64,000 nucleotides of DNA from Impatiens glandulifera (taxonomy: Eukaryota; Streptophyta; Magnoliopsida; Ericales; Balsaminaceae): NCBI RefSeq assembly GCF_907164915.1, contig NC_061867.1:34221751-34285750 (forward strand). The letters run 5' to 3'. This document shows positions 21,256 through 33,423 of this stretch, piece after piece; position 1 is the stretch's first letter, and each line of letters begins with the position of its first letter. The notes below the pieces were generated by a model. The model had not been told where the DNA came from. It saw only the letters and a list, made by a program, of their open reading frames with translations, and did not search any database. The position numbers and the translations under genes are program-made.

Positions 21256-21505
21256 TTTTACCTTATAGCTGACATCAAAATTTTTAGGAAATCATTCTTT
21301 CTTAGCAAAGATCCATTTACAATCAATAGCCTTCTTTTCTTTTGGTAGATGTGTCAACTTACATGTCTCAATCTTTTGAAGAGATTTCATCTCATCTTCC
21401 ATAACACATTTTCCTTTTTCCATTTTCAATACTTCGACTAACATTTGGAAAAGTGGATGGAACATCATCTACGACTAGAAGTGCATAGGCCGCCATGTCA
21501 ATAAA

Positions 21506-21769
21506 TCAACCTGGTTTTTGAATAACTCGTCTTGGTCTGCTCACAACAATTGATTCACGTTGTTGTAAAGGTTCTTGGGTCGGAACCTCTTCCTCATTTG
21601 ACTCTTCGTCTGTCGTCGGAGAGTCACTTTTAGTTGGGTTTATCTTTATCTGCTCAAACTCCACCAGTTGCGGAGTATAATCAATTTTGTCTGGTGTTAC
21701 CTTATTCAACGTTGAATAATTGTCAAAAGTAACATCTCTACTGATAATAGTTTTCTTTGCATCCAACAC
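21506..21769 (-). pseudogene. K2 linker between integrase and reverse transcriptase
   Basis: 87 open codons with SRDVTFDNYS followed by an acidic EESNEEEVPTQEP stretch and SRPRRVIQKPG, as in the integrase-RT linker of TNT1-type elements. Confidence 0.7.
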
Positions 21770-22542
21770 TAGAGGAGATATTCTTTAACTCCAGTAGTAA
21801 GTCCCATAAAAAGAACCAAAATGAGTTGTAGGTATCCAGACCGCATGATAGTATGCAATAGAACCAAAAATATGCAAATAATCATAATGAGTTGTAGGTA
21901 TCCAGACCATACTTCTAATGGAGTCTTTTTACCAAGTGCAGATGATAGTAGGCGATTTACCAAATGTTGAGCGTATGACACAGCTTCTTCCTAAAATTTC
22001 ATGTCTAACTCATCATTAAACAACATACATCGAACTTTATCCATCAATGTCTTGTTCATACGTTCCGATACTCCATTATGTTGTGGTGTTTTTCTGACTA
22101 TGAAGTGTCGAACTATGCCACACTCTTGGCATAACTTCTAGAATGGACCATTCTTTTATTCTCCACCGTTATCAGTCCGGAGAATTTTGATCTTTCTTCT
22201 TGTCTCGTCTTCAACTTGAGTTTTCCATTTAATAAAAATCTCAAACACTTCATCTTTCTTCTTCATAATAAACACCCATACTCTTTTGAAAAAATTATCA
22301 ACAAAAGTAACAAAATAATGTCTACCTCCAAGAGATGGGGTCTTAGTAGGTCCCCAGACATCTGAGTACACATAGTCCAAAATACCCTTGATGTTATGGA
22401 TAACAGTGCCAATTTTTACTCTCTTTTGTTTTCCCAAAACACAATGTTCACAAAAATCTAATTTACAAACTGTTGTACCTTTCGGAAATCCTTGCTTGAC
22501 AAGAGTTTGCATAGATTTTTCACCAGCATGTCCCAATCGCAT
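21770..22542 (-). pseudogene. K2 GAG-pre-integrase and integrase
   Basis: 22156-22542 is open: RLGHAGEKSMQTL with the zinc-binding His, LDFCEHCVLGKQKR with the two Cys, YSDVWGPTKTPSLGG with the first Asp, and ILRTDNGGE with the second. Downstream of a stop, the PQHNG-like and SYAQHLVNRLLSSALGKKTP stretch (21769-21981) covers the third catalytic block. Broken by several stops. Confidence 0.85.
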
Positions 22543-23200
22543 ATACCATAGCTCTATTGCCTCTAATTCCTTACTGCTACTTGAAGTTGATACACTTTCT
22601 ATCTCATTAACTATAATACCTTAATGGTAATACAAATTATTACTTTTCTGATAGCTTTCAACATCACTAGTGCTCTAGAGATTACCTTATGAATTCCATT
22701 TTCCATTTTCACATGTAGACACTTTGACTCCAAGGAACCCAAAGAAATGAGTTTCTTTTTCATATTCGGTATGTACCGAACATCTCTAAAAATTATGGTG
22801 GATCCATCATAATTTCTCATCTTTATTTAACCTATCCCTTTTATTTTACATGTATTAACATCTCCCATGTAAACAACTCCATCATCAAGTTTCTTAAAGT
22901 CAAAGAACCACTTTCGAACTGGTGTAGGCTGAGTCTAATATCCACGCGTCAGGATGTTATGTTATCTGTGACATCGACAAAGAGAATTATGAATCTGCAT
23001 CATTTTTGTTTTCTGCAACATTTTCATATTCAGAATCTTTCTCTTTCTTTTTCAATTTTGGACAGTTAATCTTCCAATGTCCTTTCTCACGATATAAAGC
23101 CCGTTCATCTTTGTTAACTCTACTTTCAGATCTTCCTCCTCTCCCTTTTGATTTGCTTTGTTGACGACCTCTGACCATCAATGCTTCATCTTTTGTTGTT
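22543..23200 (-). pseudogene. K2 gag end and protease region
   Basis: 22987-23181 holds a basic SKSKGRGGRSES stretch and RALYREKGHWKINCP, a CCHC knuckle that has lost its first Cys. 22611-22820 (IFRDVRYIPNMKKKLISLG) is the stretch after the protease. The catalytic DSG triplet between them is not readable. Confidence 0.7.
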
Positions 23201-23834
23201 ATTTTGTTTTTCTTTTTGTCCTACTTTCTCAATTCATGACAATATAAAGAGAACTTACAGTATCAAGAGATACATTTCTCTTCCTATGAAGTAACGTTGT
23301 TTCTAAGTGTTCAAATTCATCAAGAAAGGACAATAGTAAAATCAAAGATAGATCTTCATCCTCAAACTTAACATCAAGGTTTAACTAAATTGCTACCAAT
23401 TGATTAAACTTGGTAATATGTTCATTCATAGTAGTACCTGACTGATAATCAAACCGGAACAACCACTTCTGTATAAGGAGCTTATTCTGACCACTCTTCT
23501 TCTAAAATTTGTCCTCTAATGCTTGCCACAGTTTTTGTACAAAAGTTTCATTCTTCACGGTATACTTCTGCTCTTTAGACAGGCACGATCGAATTGTTCT
23601 GCACGTCAATCGATTCATGATACTCCATTATTTTTCTTCTATACTATCTGACTTTCCGACCTCAATAGCAACATTTAGATCCTTCTGTAAAAGATAATCT
23701 AGAACCTCACCTTGACAAATGCCGAAATGCCCAGTTCCATCAATGATTTCCATCGCAAACTTCAACTTCGACATTAGTATCCTCGTCCAGGATGACGAAG
23801 GAGTTGATGCCCCTTTTGAAGACTTAACGGCCAT
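23201..23834 (-). pseudogene. K2 gag N-terminus, decayed
   Basis: ATG at 23834, about 30 bp after the PBS. The frame includes MSKLKFAMEIIDGTGHFGIC and GEVLDYLLQKDLNVAIE, the expected start of a TNT1-type gag, and ends at a stop at 23628. Further gag sequence to 23200 is readable only in fragments. Confidence 0.7.
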
Positions 23835-23866
23835 GCCAAGGACGAACCTTCGGCTTCGATACCACT

Positions 23867-24191
23867 TGTTGGAAAAAACCTGACAGAAACAAAAGAAGAA
23901 ACAAACTAAAGAATACACTAATAAAATTTGATAACGGATTTCGGCCAAAATGTTGCCTATGTCTCCGAGCACTAAGGCTATCAATTAATAAGGAAGAAAT
24001 ATACAAGTATTGAGTGAAATAAACCAAAAGGGGAGGGTTTCTTTTATATACTAAGAAACTTTCATCACTCTCATCATCTTCCGATGTAGGATTCTATTCT
24101 AATTGTGAAAAGAGTTTCTTTTATATACTAAGAAACTTCTCCCGCTCTCATCATCTTTCAATGTGGGATTCTAATTGTGTAAAAAATAATA
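23867..24191 (-). mobile_element. K2 5' LTR with adjacent PBS
   Basis: Starts TGTTGGAAAAAACC and ends near GTGTAAAAAATAATA. The minus strand reads TGGTATCGAAGC directly after the LTR (plus strand about 23853-23865), a variant of the initiator-Met PBS. The LTR is colinear with 20312-20627 but diverged. Confidence 0.8.
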
Positions 24192-24698
24192 TTAAAGGTT
24201 TATGAACAATCAGCATCAGTCATATTAACATTAACATAAGGCGGATTACTAATACCCAAAGGATTCAATTCAAAATTCGAAACAAATGGAATGTTTATAC
24301 CCAAAGGATTCATATTAACATGTGCAATTATAGTCTCAATCATATTAACAATTTAAATCTTAGGAATAACAAGAATATTATCAATAACAGCGAAATCATT
24401 CAAAGTAATGCTATTAGTTTCATTAAAAACATTTTTACACCCCTCAAAACTTTCATGTAGTGTACAACATTTAATATGATTCAGTTTATATTTTTCTAGA
24501 GCAATCCATTAACGTGGTTTTAGAGTCCAAATTCACACAATAATCCATCTTATCATAATCTTTGTTTGAGCTAAGATGAGAAGATATACCGGAAGGGAAC
24601 TTCGATCTTGATTTCAAATTGCCTTTGTATCCAATTGATAAATTGACATCTTTGCATTTTTTCCTGACTTTCTAGCATTGTTAAGAGATTTAGCCATA
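24192..24698 (-). pseudogene. Coding-like sequence trapped between K2 and K3
   Basis: Semi-open minus-strand sequence with several stops and a probable frameshift. Readable pieces are KSRSKFPSGISSHLSSNKDY, SFEGCKNVFNETN, and a doubled NPLGI motif (NPLGINIPFVSNF and NPLGISNPPYV). It is in frame with 20060-20311 once K2 and one TTAAA are removed. Across the K3 insertion, 43162-43250 continues it with VSKNPTDLEGIPFLPASC. Identity unknown. Confidence 0.4.
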
Positions 24699-25209
24699 TG
24701 ATAGAATCAGTGCTAACAATAGAGACTAAGTCTAACTATTGATAACAACTTATGATAAACGATTCGATAATAATCCTGTGAGGGATTAGTATCTGTTTAT
24801 ATTCTTCACAAATCCTTCGAACTCTTAAAACGGATTCTAGCGCGAAAGTATTCATCGGATTTGAAGCTTTGAACTGATGGAAGGTAAATGGAAGAAAGTA
24901 AAGAACACAAGGAGTTTTATGAATGTTCGGAGATGAAATTCTTACGTCACCCCTTCTTCCACAACCGAAAGGATATCTATTAAATACTTTGAACCAAATA
25001 CAACTTACGAAGCTAGCTAACTCTTTGTTGAACAGAACGGCCTCTATTCAACTTTCAATATTCTTACATCTACACAATAATTTATTTTCTCTCTTGAGAT
25101 TGGATGATGATAAAGATCAGATATAGCAAGAGTAAACTTATGAATCAGTTGTTAGGTAGTCCGGTAATCCAGTGATTCATCCGTTGTCCTTGAGCATCTA
25201 TTTGTAGTA

Positions 25210-27201
25210 TGTTGGGTCAAATTATTTTGACTAAGTGTTGAAATAATTTAACCATTGGAATTTTGATGATGAAATGAATTATGCATTTTGATGCAAGTGT
25301 ATCGAAATCATATTTTATAAGACTTGGTTCTAATGAGGCTCATTAGACCAATTTTGGCATTAGATGCATAGAATTAGACGTGTATTCTAACTCAACGGAA
25401 TTAGACGTGCAGTCTAATGAATGCAAAGAATTAGACGTGCAGTCTAACTCAGCGGAGTTAGACGTGTAGTCTAATAGATGCAAGGAATTAGACGTGCAGT
25501 CTAACTCAGCGGAGTTAGACGTGCAGTCTAATAGATCTTGGAATTAAACGTATAGTCTAATGTATACAGAATTAGACGTGTAGTCTAATTCAACGGAATT
25601 AGACGTGCAATCTAATATATGCGGAATTAGACGTGAAGTCTAATTCAGTGGAGTTAGACGTGCAGTCTAATGGATTGTGAAAGTTAGACGTAAGTCTAAC
25701 TCCTTCAGACAAGTCTGAGGTAGAACCGGAATTAGACGTGCAGTCTAATGGTTATTGGATAATTAGACGTATAGTCTAATTAAGTGAAAGTTAGACGTAA
25801 GTCTAACTCCTTCAAACAAGTCTGAGGTAAAACCGGAATTAGACAGGCAGTCTAACTCAGTGGAGTTAGACGTGTAGTCTAATGGTTATTGAATAATTAG
25901 ACGTATAGTCTAATTAAGTGAAAGTTAGACATAAGTCTAACTCCTTCAGACAAGTCTGAGGTAGAATTGGAATTAGATGTGCAGTATAACTCAGTGGAGT
26001 TAGACGTGCAGTTTAATGGTTATTGGATAATTAGACGTGTAGTCTAATTAAGTGAAAGTTAGACGTAAGTCTAACTCCTTCAGACAAGTCTGAGGTAAAA
26101 CCGGAATTAGACGTGCAGTCTAGCTCAGTGGAGTTAGACGTGCAGTCTAATGGTTATTGGATAATTAGACGTGTAGTCTAACTCCTTCAGATTAGTCTGA
26201 AGTGATTGTAATTAGATGTAAGTCTAATTCTATTAGACCAGGCGGTCTAATGGACTCCGTTATTGGACGGGGATGTTTAACTTCATTAGACTGAATTTCA
26301 CAATCCGTCTAACTGAAACATGTCTAATGCTCAGCTTAAGCAGTATGTTTGAAGCTGGCACCCGCCTACCCACGTGCTATAGCTGTACCCTACTCCTGCT
26401 CCACTTTCTAGTGAAGATCAGTACAACAGCTATATGCAACCAACCAACGAATGCCACATAAGAGAATTTTTCTCATATTACTTGTTTTGTAGGTACATCT
26501 CTGATGGACTATTCGGCGCACTATCAGTGGTGTACGGCCACGATCCTTGTGCTCAGAACCTGCTGTGTACAATGGAGGCTTTCAAATGGAAGAGTGCCAC
26601 GCATCATTCTAAAAGATTCGACCATTAGCTCCTGCTCAGTATTTAATAAATCTCAAGGACAACGGACAATGGGCCTCACGAACTGCCATATTTTACAAAG
26701 AGTTAATCTACATTTCTTCTTGCTATTCCAGAGAGAGAAATCAAGCCTTTTACTGTGAAACTGCTTTCTTATTGTACTGTGTGTGAATCAAGAGAGAGCT
26801 AGAATCAAAAACACCTTTAGCTGAGTGATATTCTTCATCTTATAAATTGAACATAGTGTGTTCTGTTCAATAGTGAGCTAAGTGTGTGTAAACTGTATTT
26901 GATTCGAATCATATTATAGTGAATCCTTCCGGTGGTTGGAAGAAAGGGTGACGTAGGAGAGTTTCTCCGAACATCCATAAATAAACTGTTGTGTTCTTCA
27001 TTTTTGTCATCTTTTCATCTTTCATCTTGAGCTTCAAACCCAAGTAAACAATTCCGACTTAAATCTGTTTCAAGTGTTTACAAATGTTTGCATAGAATAA
27101 AAAGTGAATTAAATCCCTAACATGATTTCTTTCAAACCGTTTTTCATAAGCTTTCATCAATAGTCAGACTCCCGTCTCTATCGATAAAGCCGATCTTATC
27201 A
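25210..27201 (+). mobile_element. Solo LTR of the K1 family
   Basis: Starts TGTTGGGTCAAATTATTTTG and ends CGATCTTATCA, with TAGTA at 25205-25209 and 27202-27206. 1992 bp, the same ends as the K1 LTR (net about 2040 bp) in the opposite orientation. No internal region or partner LTR, so it is a product of LTR-LTR recombination. TATA-like TATTTAATAAA near 26640. Short open frames inside are not genes. Confidence 0.92.
25370..26235. repeat. Palindromic minisatellite of the solo LTR with higher-order repeat
   Basis: Units around TTAGACGTGCAGTCTAA and a related short dyad TTAGACGTAAGTCTAA. From 25678 a longer block (gaaagttagacgtaagtc, ccttcagacaagtctgagg, then two further TTAGAC dyads) repeats at about 25678, 25787, 25919 and 26054, a higher-order period of about 110-135 bp. 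In U3, upstream of the TATA-like box. Confidence 0.93.
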
Positions 27202-27544
27202 TAGTAGAAGGACACCAACGGTCAAATCTTCTTCATGGACATGTGACAAGTGTCAGTTGGAAGGCTGCCCATAGTACCATAATACAGCAGACTCTGAGCA
27301 TATGGATCTTGGCCGTACCAAACTGGTAGTGCGTCAAATATCCTTTAATATTGTCTTGTACTAGAAAGACAGTTAGAAAGATATTTGCGTACGTAACGTT
27401 CGTTCGTTTGATACAATTAGCTGGCTTGTTAGACTGCATAGAAGTGAGTGGAGCAGGAGTAACAGACAACTAGTTGATCGTGATTAGACATATGCTTTAT
27501 TTAGACGGTTGCTAAAGCAAAGCATTAGACGTGCTTCGTTAAAC

Positions 27545-28205
27545 CTTGTCTAAAGGAGTTAGACGTCCTTGTTTAACTACACATCCCTTTAGACCAAATC
27601 TAAGGGAGTAAGATGTCCTCTTCTAACTACGCATCCCTTTAGACCAAGTCTAAAGGAGTTAGACGTCCTCGTTTAACTACACATCCCTTTAGATCAAGTC
27701 TAAAGGAGTTAGACTACCACATCTAACTATGCATTCCTTTAGACCAAGTCTAAACGAGTTAGACTACCACGTCTAACTACGCATCCTTTTAGACCAAGTC
27801 TAAAGGAGTTAGACGTTCTCGTCTAACTACTCATCCCTTTAGACCAAGTCTAAAAGAGTTAGATGACCTTGTCTAACTACGCATCCCTTTATATCAAGTC
27901 TAAAGGAGTTAGACGACTTTGTCTAACTACGCATCCCTTTAGACCAAGTCTAAAGGAGTTAGACGTCCTCGTCTAACTACGCATCCCTTTAGACAAAGTC
28001 TAAAGGAGATAGACGTCGTCGTCTAACTACACATACCTCTAGACCAAGTCTAAAGGAGTTAGATAACCACGTCTAACTATGTTTCCCTTTAGACCAAGTC
28101 TAAAGGAGTTAGACTACCACGTCTAACTATGCTTCCCCTTAGACCAAGTCTAAAGGAGTTAGACTACCACGTCTAACTACGTTTCACGTCTATTTAGTCT
28201 GATTA
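27545..28205. repeat. 50-bp double-palindrome array, K3 3' LTR
   Basis: Each 50-bp unit alternates CCTTTAGACCAAGTCTAAAGG with TTAGACGTCCTCGTCTAA (the second often TTAGACTACCACGTCTAA). About 13 units. The same unit makes up the array in the 5' LTR at 42215-42965. Confidence 0.95.
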
Positions 28206-28410
28206 GACCATGTCTAAATTAGCATAGTCTATTGCACCTGCACAAAAACAAATAAACAACATAGTTTTATTCTATTTAACCATCTAGCTTTATTCTATTT
28301 CAACATCATCAAAATTCCGTTGTTTAATGTTTCATAACATTTTTTATTTCTAAGTTAATTACTTCTCTCTTAATTAACTATTTTCTTTACTTTGTTTTTA
28401 TTTTTTCACA

Positions 28411-28430
28411 AAAATTTCCCCCTTTTTTTG
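28411..28430 (-). promoter_or_regulatory. PPT of K3
   Basis: The minus strand reads AAAAAAAGGGGGAAATTTT directly before the 3' LTR, a strong polypurine tract that primes plus-strand DNA synthesis. It confirms that ORFx is the last gene of the element. Confidence 0.8.
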
Positions 28431-28559
28431 ATGATGTTAAAACTCTGCAACCTTATTAAAGCAAAATAAACACCCATCAAATAAGATTGAAATCTAAGTA
28501 GTTCACCAAAGTATTCAAGCATAAGTTTAAAGTACGATAAATAGAGAGAAATATTTAGG
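28431..28559. other. Short non-coding gap between ORFx and the PPT
   Basis: AT-rich; nothing recognised. Confidence 0.4.
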
Positions 28560-31500
28560 GTCCTTCCCTTTTCACTCTTGGATCTTCCCTACTTTCAAGC
28601 ATTGATTCGCCAGTTAGGATGTTATGGAATCGAGTGATCGCTCGACCTCCACTATCACCACCTCTGTCGCCTCCACGACATGAACCTCTTTTTTTTGGTG
28701 CACAACTATCTTCGCCACCTCTAGTAGCTTTTCGCTTTGATTTTGATCGAGTTCCTCTAGCAGACGTTGAACCTCCTCTTTTGCTTCCTTCTCCTTTTTA
28801 ACATTATCAGGGTCGGCAACAACAAGAGCTCTTTCCTTCTCAACAGCAGCTTCATCCTCTTCTATAGCTTGAAATTGGCTTGCAAAAGTATCAGCCTGTT
28901 CAATTCGCTTAGCCTCTGCTCTGCTTAACGCGTTCGACATCTCCATCACTTGTGCCCAAATAAGTTCCATTGCGAATATTATATCATGGTGACGCTCTAG
29001 GGTGAAAGTCTTAGTTTCAGCATGATGATCCGATTGTCGTTTAAAGAGATTCTTTTCAAACTTCTTGTACTGAGTATTAAGGATGTTGACTTCATATTTA
29101 TTTCACTTCAGAATTTTCTCAGTTTCTTTTTGGGTTGCAAGAATGGAAGAGGCATCCTATTTACTTGAAGTAGACTCCTTTTTAAGATGACACAATCTAG
29201 ACGATATGTCCATTATATTATACTGCATAGAACTCAACACATCCATGATTGAATTACAAAAATTTGCTCCCCTAGGAGAAGCTTCTTCAGAAGACTGAGC
29301 AGCCGAATATACGACTTGGGAACAATCTGGAGCAGTGCGAATGGGGTTCACATGCACATTTACTTGTAAAGAACGCTCTGGTTCTTTATCTTTAGGAGGG
29401 GAAGAGGGAGCCTTTGATGCATCCTTAGACTGATCATGTTCATTTAGAATATCGACACATACCTAATTAATACGCTCTAAAATATCTTCAGAGTGAAGAG
29501 GTAGATCAGCAACGTTGTCAACAATACATACAGATGTCCTGATGGGGGATGATCGATGAACAAAAGGAGAAGAAATAGGGTTTTCTTCCAATGGTGCTTC
29601 TTCTGAGGATGAGGATGACTCATCTTTTTCAAATTGTTCCCCCTTAGTAGAGGGAATCCATATTTGACTCATCTTCTCAGAATCTACTCATCCCATCAGT
29701 CTATGACCCTAATGACTGATCAGCTAACTTTGATGATTCTTTCTCAACCAATAGAGATTTTTATGATTTAGATATAGGAGGATCCACAAGATGTCTCCTT
29801 TTGTGGAATGGGCGAATGATTAGTTTCAACATCAACTACCTCCTCTTATATGTTGATTTTAAATTGAACCAAGACAGGAGTCTGTTCAACGATATGTTGG
29901 GCCATTAAGCTCTTTTCTTCAAATGATATATTGTCCAGATCAATGAGATGGGCATTAGCCTGCTCTTCCTCTTCAGAAACAATCTGATCATCTTAAATAA
30001 TTTGCATCGGCTTGTTTTGATTAGAAGACATATCATCAAACAAATTCGACCGAGAAGAATCGGTGCGATGAACATGTTGATGGACTATGCAATAGTAGTC
30101 ATTCATAATTAAATCGAGTCACTTCAATACATTCTTCTCTACAAGAACATCCCTGTCAAGCGGGTTGAAATTAGAATGTGTGGCCTCCAGTAGGGGAAAA
30201 AGAGCATGACCCATAATATTTGCTACTACGAGATCCTTTCTTTTGAGGGCTTCAACGACCTCAGATGTCTTTGCCCATTTTAGGACTCTCTTTTCCATCT
30301 TGATTAATTTCTTCCATTCCTTTTTAATTTTGCCCCCTTGAGATAATTTCATCGAATTGGGTGATTAACATGTGATTCACCCAGGTGTCGAAGATTTCAA
30401 TCTTCTTAGCAGCTTTCTCTTCAACTTGTTCCATGATAAGATTCACAATGCAACTAACCTTCGAAACCGTTTCTAGAATTTCTTCAGCAATGCATTTTCC
30501 CTTTCCAGGAACTACAACTGATTTAGGGGTGGGCATAAGTTCTTTGATGGTGATGCCGCATCACCCCTTAACTGCTCTCATGATTTCATAAGGGGACATA
30601 ACCTTCAAAATGGCCCCTTATGGAAGTACAGACACTCTTTCTATTCCCTTAACAACAGGTTGTTCTTCAACAATTTCATCAACAAGCGTCTCAACATTCG
30701 GCTGAATAGGAGCTTATTTAGAGGATATAACAGTAGTAGGAGTTGGAGCAATTACCTGCTTTGTTTCATCAATAATATTGACATTATCAATAGCCTCATC
30801 AACTACTGATTCTTCAGGAAGGACATGTGATAATTCCCTGTCTAAGCATTCAATATTTGGACCAACTGGCTCAACAGTCGGTCCTTCAATTTATTCCAAT
30901 ACAGGAACATTAATACTAGGAACTACGGCCGGAGGACTAGAGGAAGTTACCTTGGTAGACTTCTTGGATGCCTTAGAAGCCTTCATCTAATCAACATTAA
31001 GACCAGACGACCTAGTCTGCTTCTTTATCGGGCCGGGGGAGGGAGAAAGAGACGAGATTGGAATGGTGGTGAGGGGAGGAATTCCTTGTCTTTCCCTTTC
31101 AGAATCTGAGTCAACTGCTCCAGAATCCTTCTTCGGTGCTTTATTCTGGCTATTAGAGCTAACCGTATACTCCATGACTGAAGATTTGGCTCTTTTAGCG
31201 CCCGTAGATTGGTTGGATGTAACTTGGTGTTTGGACTGAGTGACTAACTAGCCACTCGTCTATTGGCTAGATGAACCATGATTCAATTCCTTTGAGAGCT
31301 TCGTCCATTTTAGGGATCCTTTCACTGAGAAGTTGGTGAAAATACGATAGTGGTTAACAGCCTCACCTCCGCTCATAGGAACACCCAGATACTCCATGAA
31401 CTAGCCGAGTTGGACTATGAAGCCCATACTCTGCTTGTTCCTTGAATAAACCAATTGGTAGAGATTTGAAAACAGGGTAGATGCCCAGTTGATCGAATTA

Positions 31501-32009
31501 CCTTTTGATATTGTCATTATGTAGTCGAAACGGTCTTGCATATACAGGTCGAACGAACCTACCCTGCCTTGAAGAGCCTTCGCGACAATGTCATTTAGAA
31601 GAATAAAGTGAGGCTTCAGGACCTTCTTCTTCCCGTTCAGTCTGATCCAACTGCCATCGTTTGAGAAGACGATCTACATTTCCAAAATAGTTTCGGATGG
31701 AAGCGCAATGTTAAAGGTATGACCCTCTAATGGTAGTTCAAAGAACTCAGTATACATCGATTCATCAAAGGAGATAGATTTTCCGTTCACATTCGCCGTT
31801 ATCGTATCTCAAACCACATTTGTCGTCTTGAAAAACTCAGGGACCTCATTTTCTTAGAAAACATAAGGACCGCAGAGATACTTCCTGAGGCCAGAGTACT
31901 CAAGATAACGGAACATTTCCACAACATCCTTTTGATCGATAGAGTAGTCAGAATCAAAATCCACCTACAGGGTGTTGTGAGAAAGAGAAATAACTTTCTT
32001 GTCAGCCAT
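28560..32009 (-). pseudogene. ORFx of K3: large accessory ORF of unknown function
   Basis: About 1100 codons, broken by several stops and shifts. It starts at 32009 (MADKKVISLSHNTL). The N-terminal domain (about 230 residues) contains YSGLRKYLCGPYVF, EFFELPLEGHTF, LLNDIVAKALQG, VGSFDLYMQDRFDYIMTIS and INWASTLF. Next come a Ser/Pro/acid-rich middle (GIPPLTTIPISSLSPSPGPI), a long acidic part, a coiled-coil-like Glu/Lys stretch (about 28800-28960) and, after a frameshift, a basic Gly/Arg tail (RGGDRGGDSGGRAITRF). The N-terminal wording matches a family I recall as multicopy 'uncharacterised' plant proteins (Gesneriaceae) and loosely the 'putative plant transposon protein' type. No catalytic motif seen. 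A binding or structural role is inference. Confidence 0.7.
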
Positions 32010-32124
32010 TTTGAGTGTAAGAAACAAATTAGTATGGAGATAAGCAAAGTTTCTTAGAGAGAAGGCATAGAGAAATCTAGGGTTCTAAAAAAATAGGAAG
32101 CGTAAGAACCTAGAACACATGAAA

Positions 32125-32145
32125 AATGTCTTTAAATAGAATTCG
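32125..32145 (-). promoter_or_regulatory. TATA-like box before ORFx of K3
   Basis: The minus strand reads TCTATTTAAAGAC about 120 bp upstream of the ORFx ATG. K4 has TCTATTTAAGG at the matching place. Spacing suits an RNA polymerase II core promoter. Confidence 0.5.
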
Positions 32146-32149
32146 AATA

Positions 32150-32990
32150 GTCACATGTTTAACCGTCATTTTTTTAGAAAGAAAACCCTTCAATTAATTT
32201 TAAACGCCTTTTCCCAAAAGTAGTCATCATTAACTGAGTTTTTACCAAAACAATATCTTAATATTTAAGGGTATATTAGTTATTTTCTTTAACATTAAAA
32301 GACATGTGTCTTCAAGTTATTCGAATTTAGAAAATAATTGTTTTAATATTTGGGCGGGAAAGATTATATGACAACGCATATTAACAATTGTCCTCAATTA
32401 GTCCGAAGATGAAGCGTCTAACTGCACATGTAGTTAGACGTCTAACTCGCTATCTACATTCTGGTATCTAGGTTGGATACGCGTCTATTAGACGCAGGCG
32501 TCTAATCACGCTTGTCTTACAGGCGTTTAGGCGTTTATTAGACGTAGACATCTAATTATGCTTGAACAACAGGTGTTACATGGGTGTCTAGTTAGACGTG
32601 AGCGTCTAACTACGCTTATCTTTCAGACGTCTAACATGCATAGGTATTAAACCAAGACAATTATCCAACTCAGAAGCATAGACTGCATAAGCAAATATAC
32701 GTCTAAGTACTTGCTTTTCTTTGAGACGACCTCGTTTATTAGACCGATTAAAGCTTTCGTCTGCGTGCATTTGTCTGAACATTTTAAACATTAAATTTCC
32801 CTCTCAATTTATGCATATTTAAAACAAATAAATAAATGATTTAGGTCCTCAAGACCCAAAAATAATTTTAAGGAAGAAGAACTTAGTCCATGGGAGTGGA
32901 AAATGTGCCACTTGTTGATCTACTATAGCATGTTCTCAAAAGAGTGTGCTCCAAGTTTCCTCCATGCAGCTATCATGTATCACCTACACA
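32150..32990 (-). promoter_or_regulatory. Spacer between gag and ORFx of K3 (promoter-like, with palindromes)
   Basis: No coding frame. 32400-32640 holds TTAGACG-type palindromes, for example TTAGACGCAGGCGTCTAA at 32488-32505 and TTAGACGTGAGCGTCTAA near 32595. Further from ORFx, the minus strand has a purine tract (GAGAGGGAAA near 32800). K4 has the same order at 35500-36300. The layout (purine tract, palindromes, TATA-like box, ORF) resembles an LTR U3. Confidence 0.6.
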
Positions 32991-32999
32991 AAAATATAT

Positions 33000-33418
33000 T
33001 TACAGCTTTTGGTACACACATTCACTTGGGTCCTCGGTCAATCAGTCCTTTAGGAATCCATATTTGAGTAATTCTAATAGATTTCCCATTTTTTGTTGTG
33101 ATTAGTGCATATGATTTAGGCTTAACAGACGTCTTTTTGCAAGCAGCTGATCCCTTAACTTTAGAGGATGATTTTTATTTAAAACTCCTTGACTTCTTAT
33201 TAGGTTTTGATATGTCGGACTTGTTGGCTGCTTCCTTTCTAAGATTCAACCAGCTTACAGTTGGAAGAACATAAATAATCTCATCCTTTAAGGTTAGATT
33301 CTCACAACTTGGATCAGTTCCATTATTAGTTAAACTCCCTTTGACAAAACTTATTGGCTTAAACTTGTCTGTTGCTGAGTTTAACTTTTCACTAGACTTA
33401 TCTGGGATAGCTTTGTCA
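33000..33418 (-). pseudogene. K3 gag, C-terminal part (left of K4)
   Basis: Pieces such as KPISFVKGSL, VLPTVSWLNLRKEA, ITQIWIPKGLIDRGPK and a final FLCR then stop. It continues the gag interrupted at 39968 by K4. The frame ends at that stop with no protease after it. Confidence 0.75.
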
Positions 33419-33423
33419 TATCC

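Larger units (their letters stand above)
20312..24191 (-). mobile_element. K2: Tork/TNT1-like Ty1/copia element, RNase H lost
   Basis: Two LTRs (20312-20627, 23867-24191), flanked by TTAAA at 20307-20311 and 24192-24196, a candidate 5-bp duplication (cautious because the area is AT-rich). From right to left: 5' LTR, PBS, gag, knuckle, protease region, integrase, reverse transcriptase, then the 3' LTR with RNase H missing. The integrase wording (DYVYSDVWGPTKTPSLGG) fits the Tork/TNT1 branch. All coding parts carry many stops. Confidence 0.85.
24699..28410 (-). mobile_element. K3 3' LTR, interrupted by a solo LTR
   Basis: Starts TGATAGAATC on the plus strand. Interrupted at 25210-27206 by the solo LTR plus its duplicated TAGTA; the two halves join as 'catctatttgtagta/gaaggacacc', matching the uninterrupted copy at 38725-38750. 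Net length about 1.7 kb. The right end (TTTTTTCACA) is eroded relative to CCCCAACA of the 5' LTR. Confidence 0.82.

Noticed and set aside
26273..26758. Three overlapping short plus-strand frames in the solo LTR.
   Set aside because: They have no domain, and lie within R-U5-like LTR sequence that also occurs without them in the K1 LTR.
28619..28801. Plus-strand frame at the end of ORFx.
   Set aside because: It is the antisense of the basic Gly/Arg tail of ORFx; its Pro-rich composition is just the complement.
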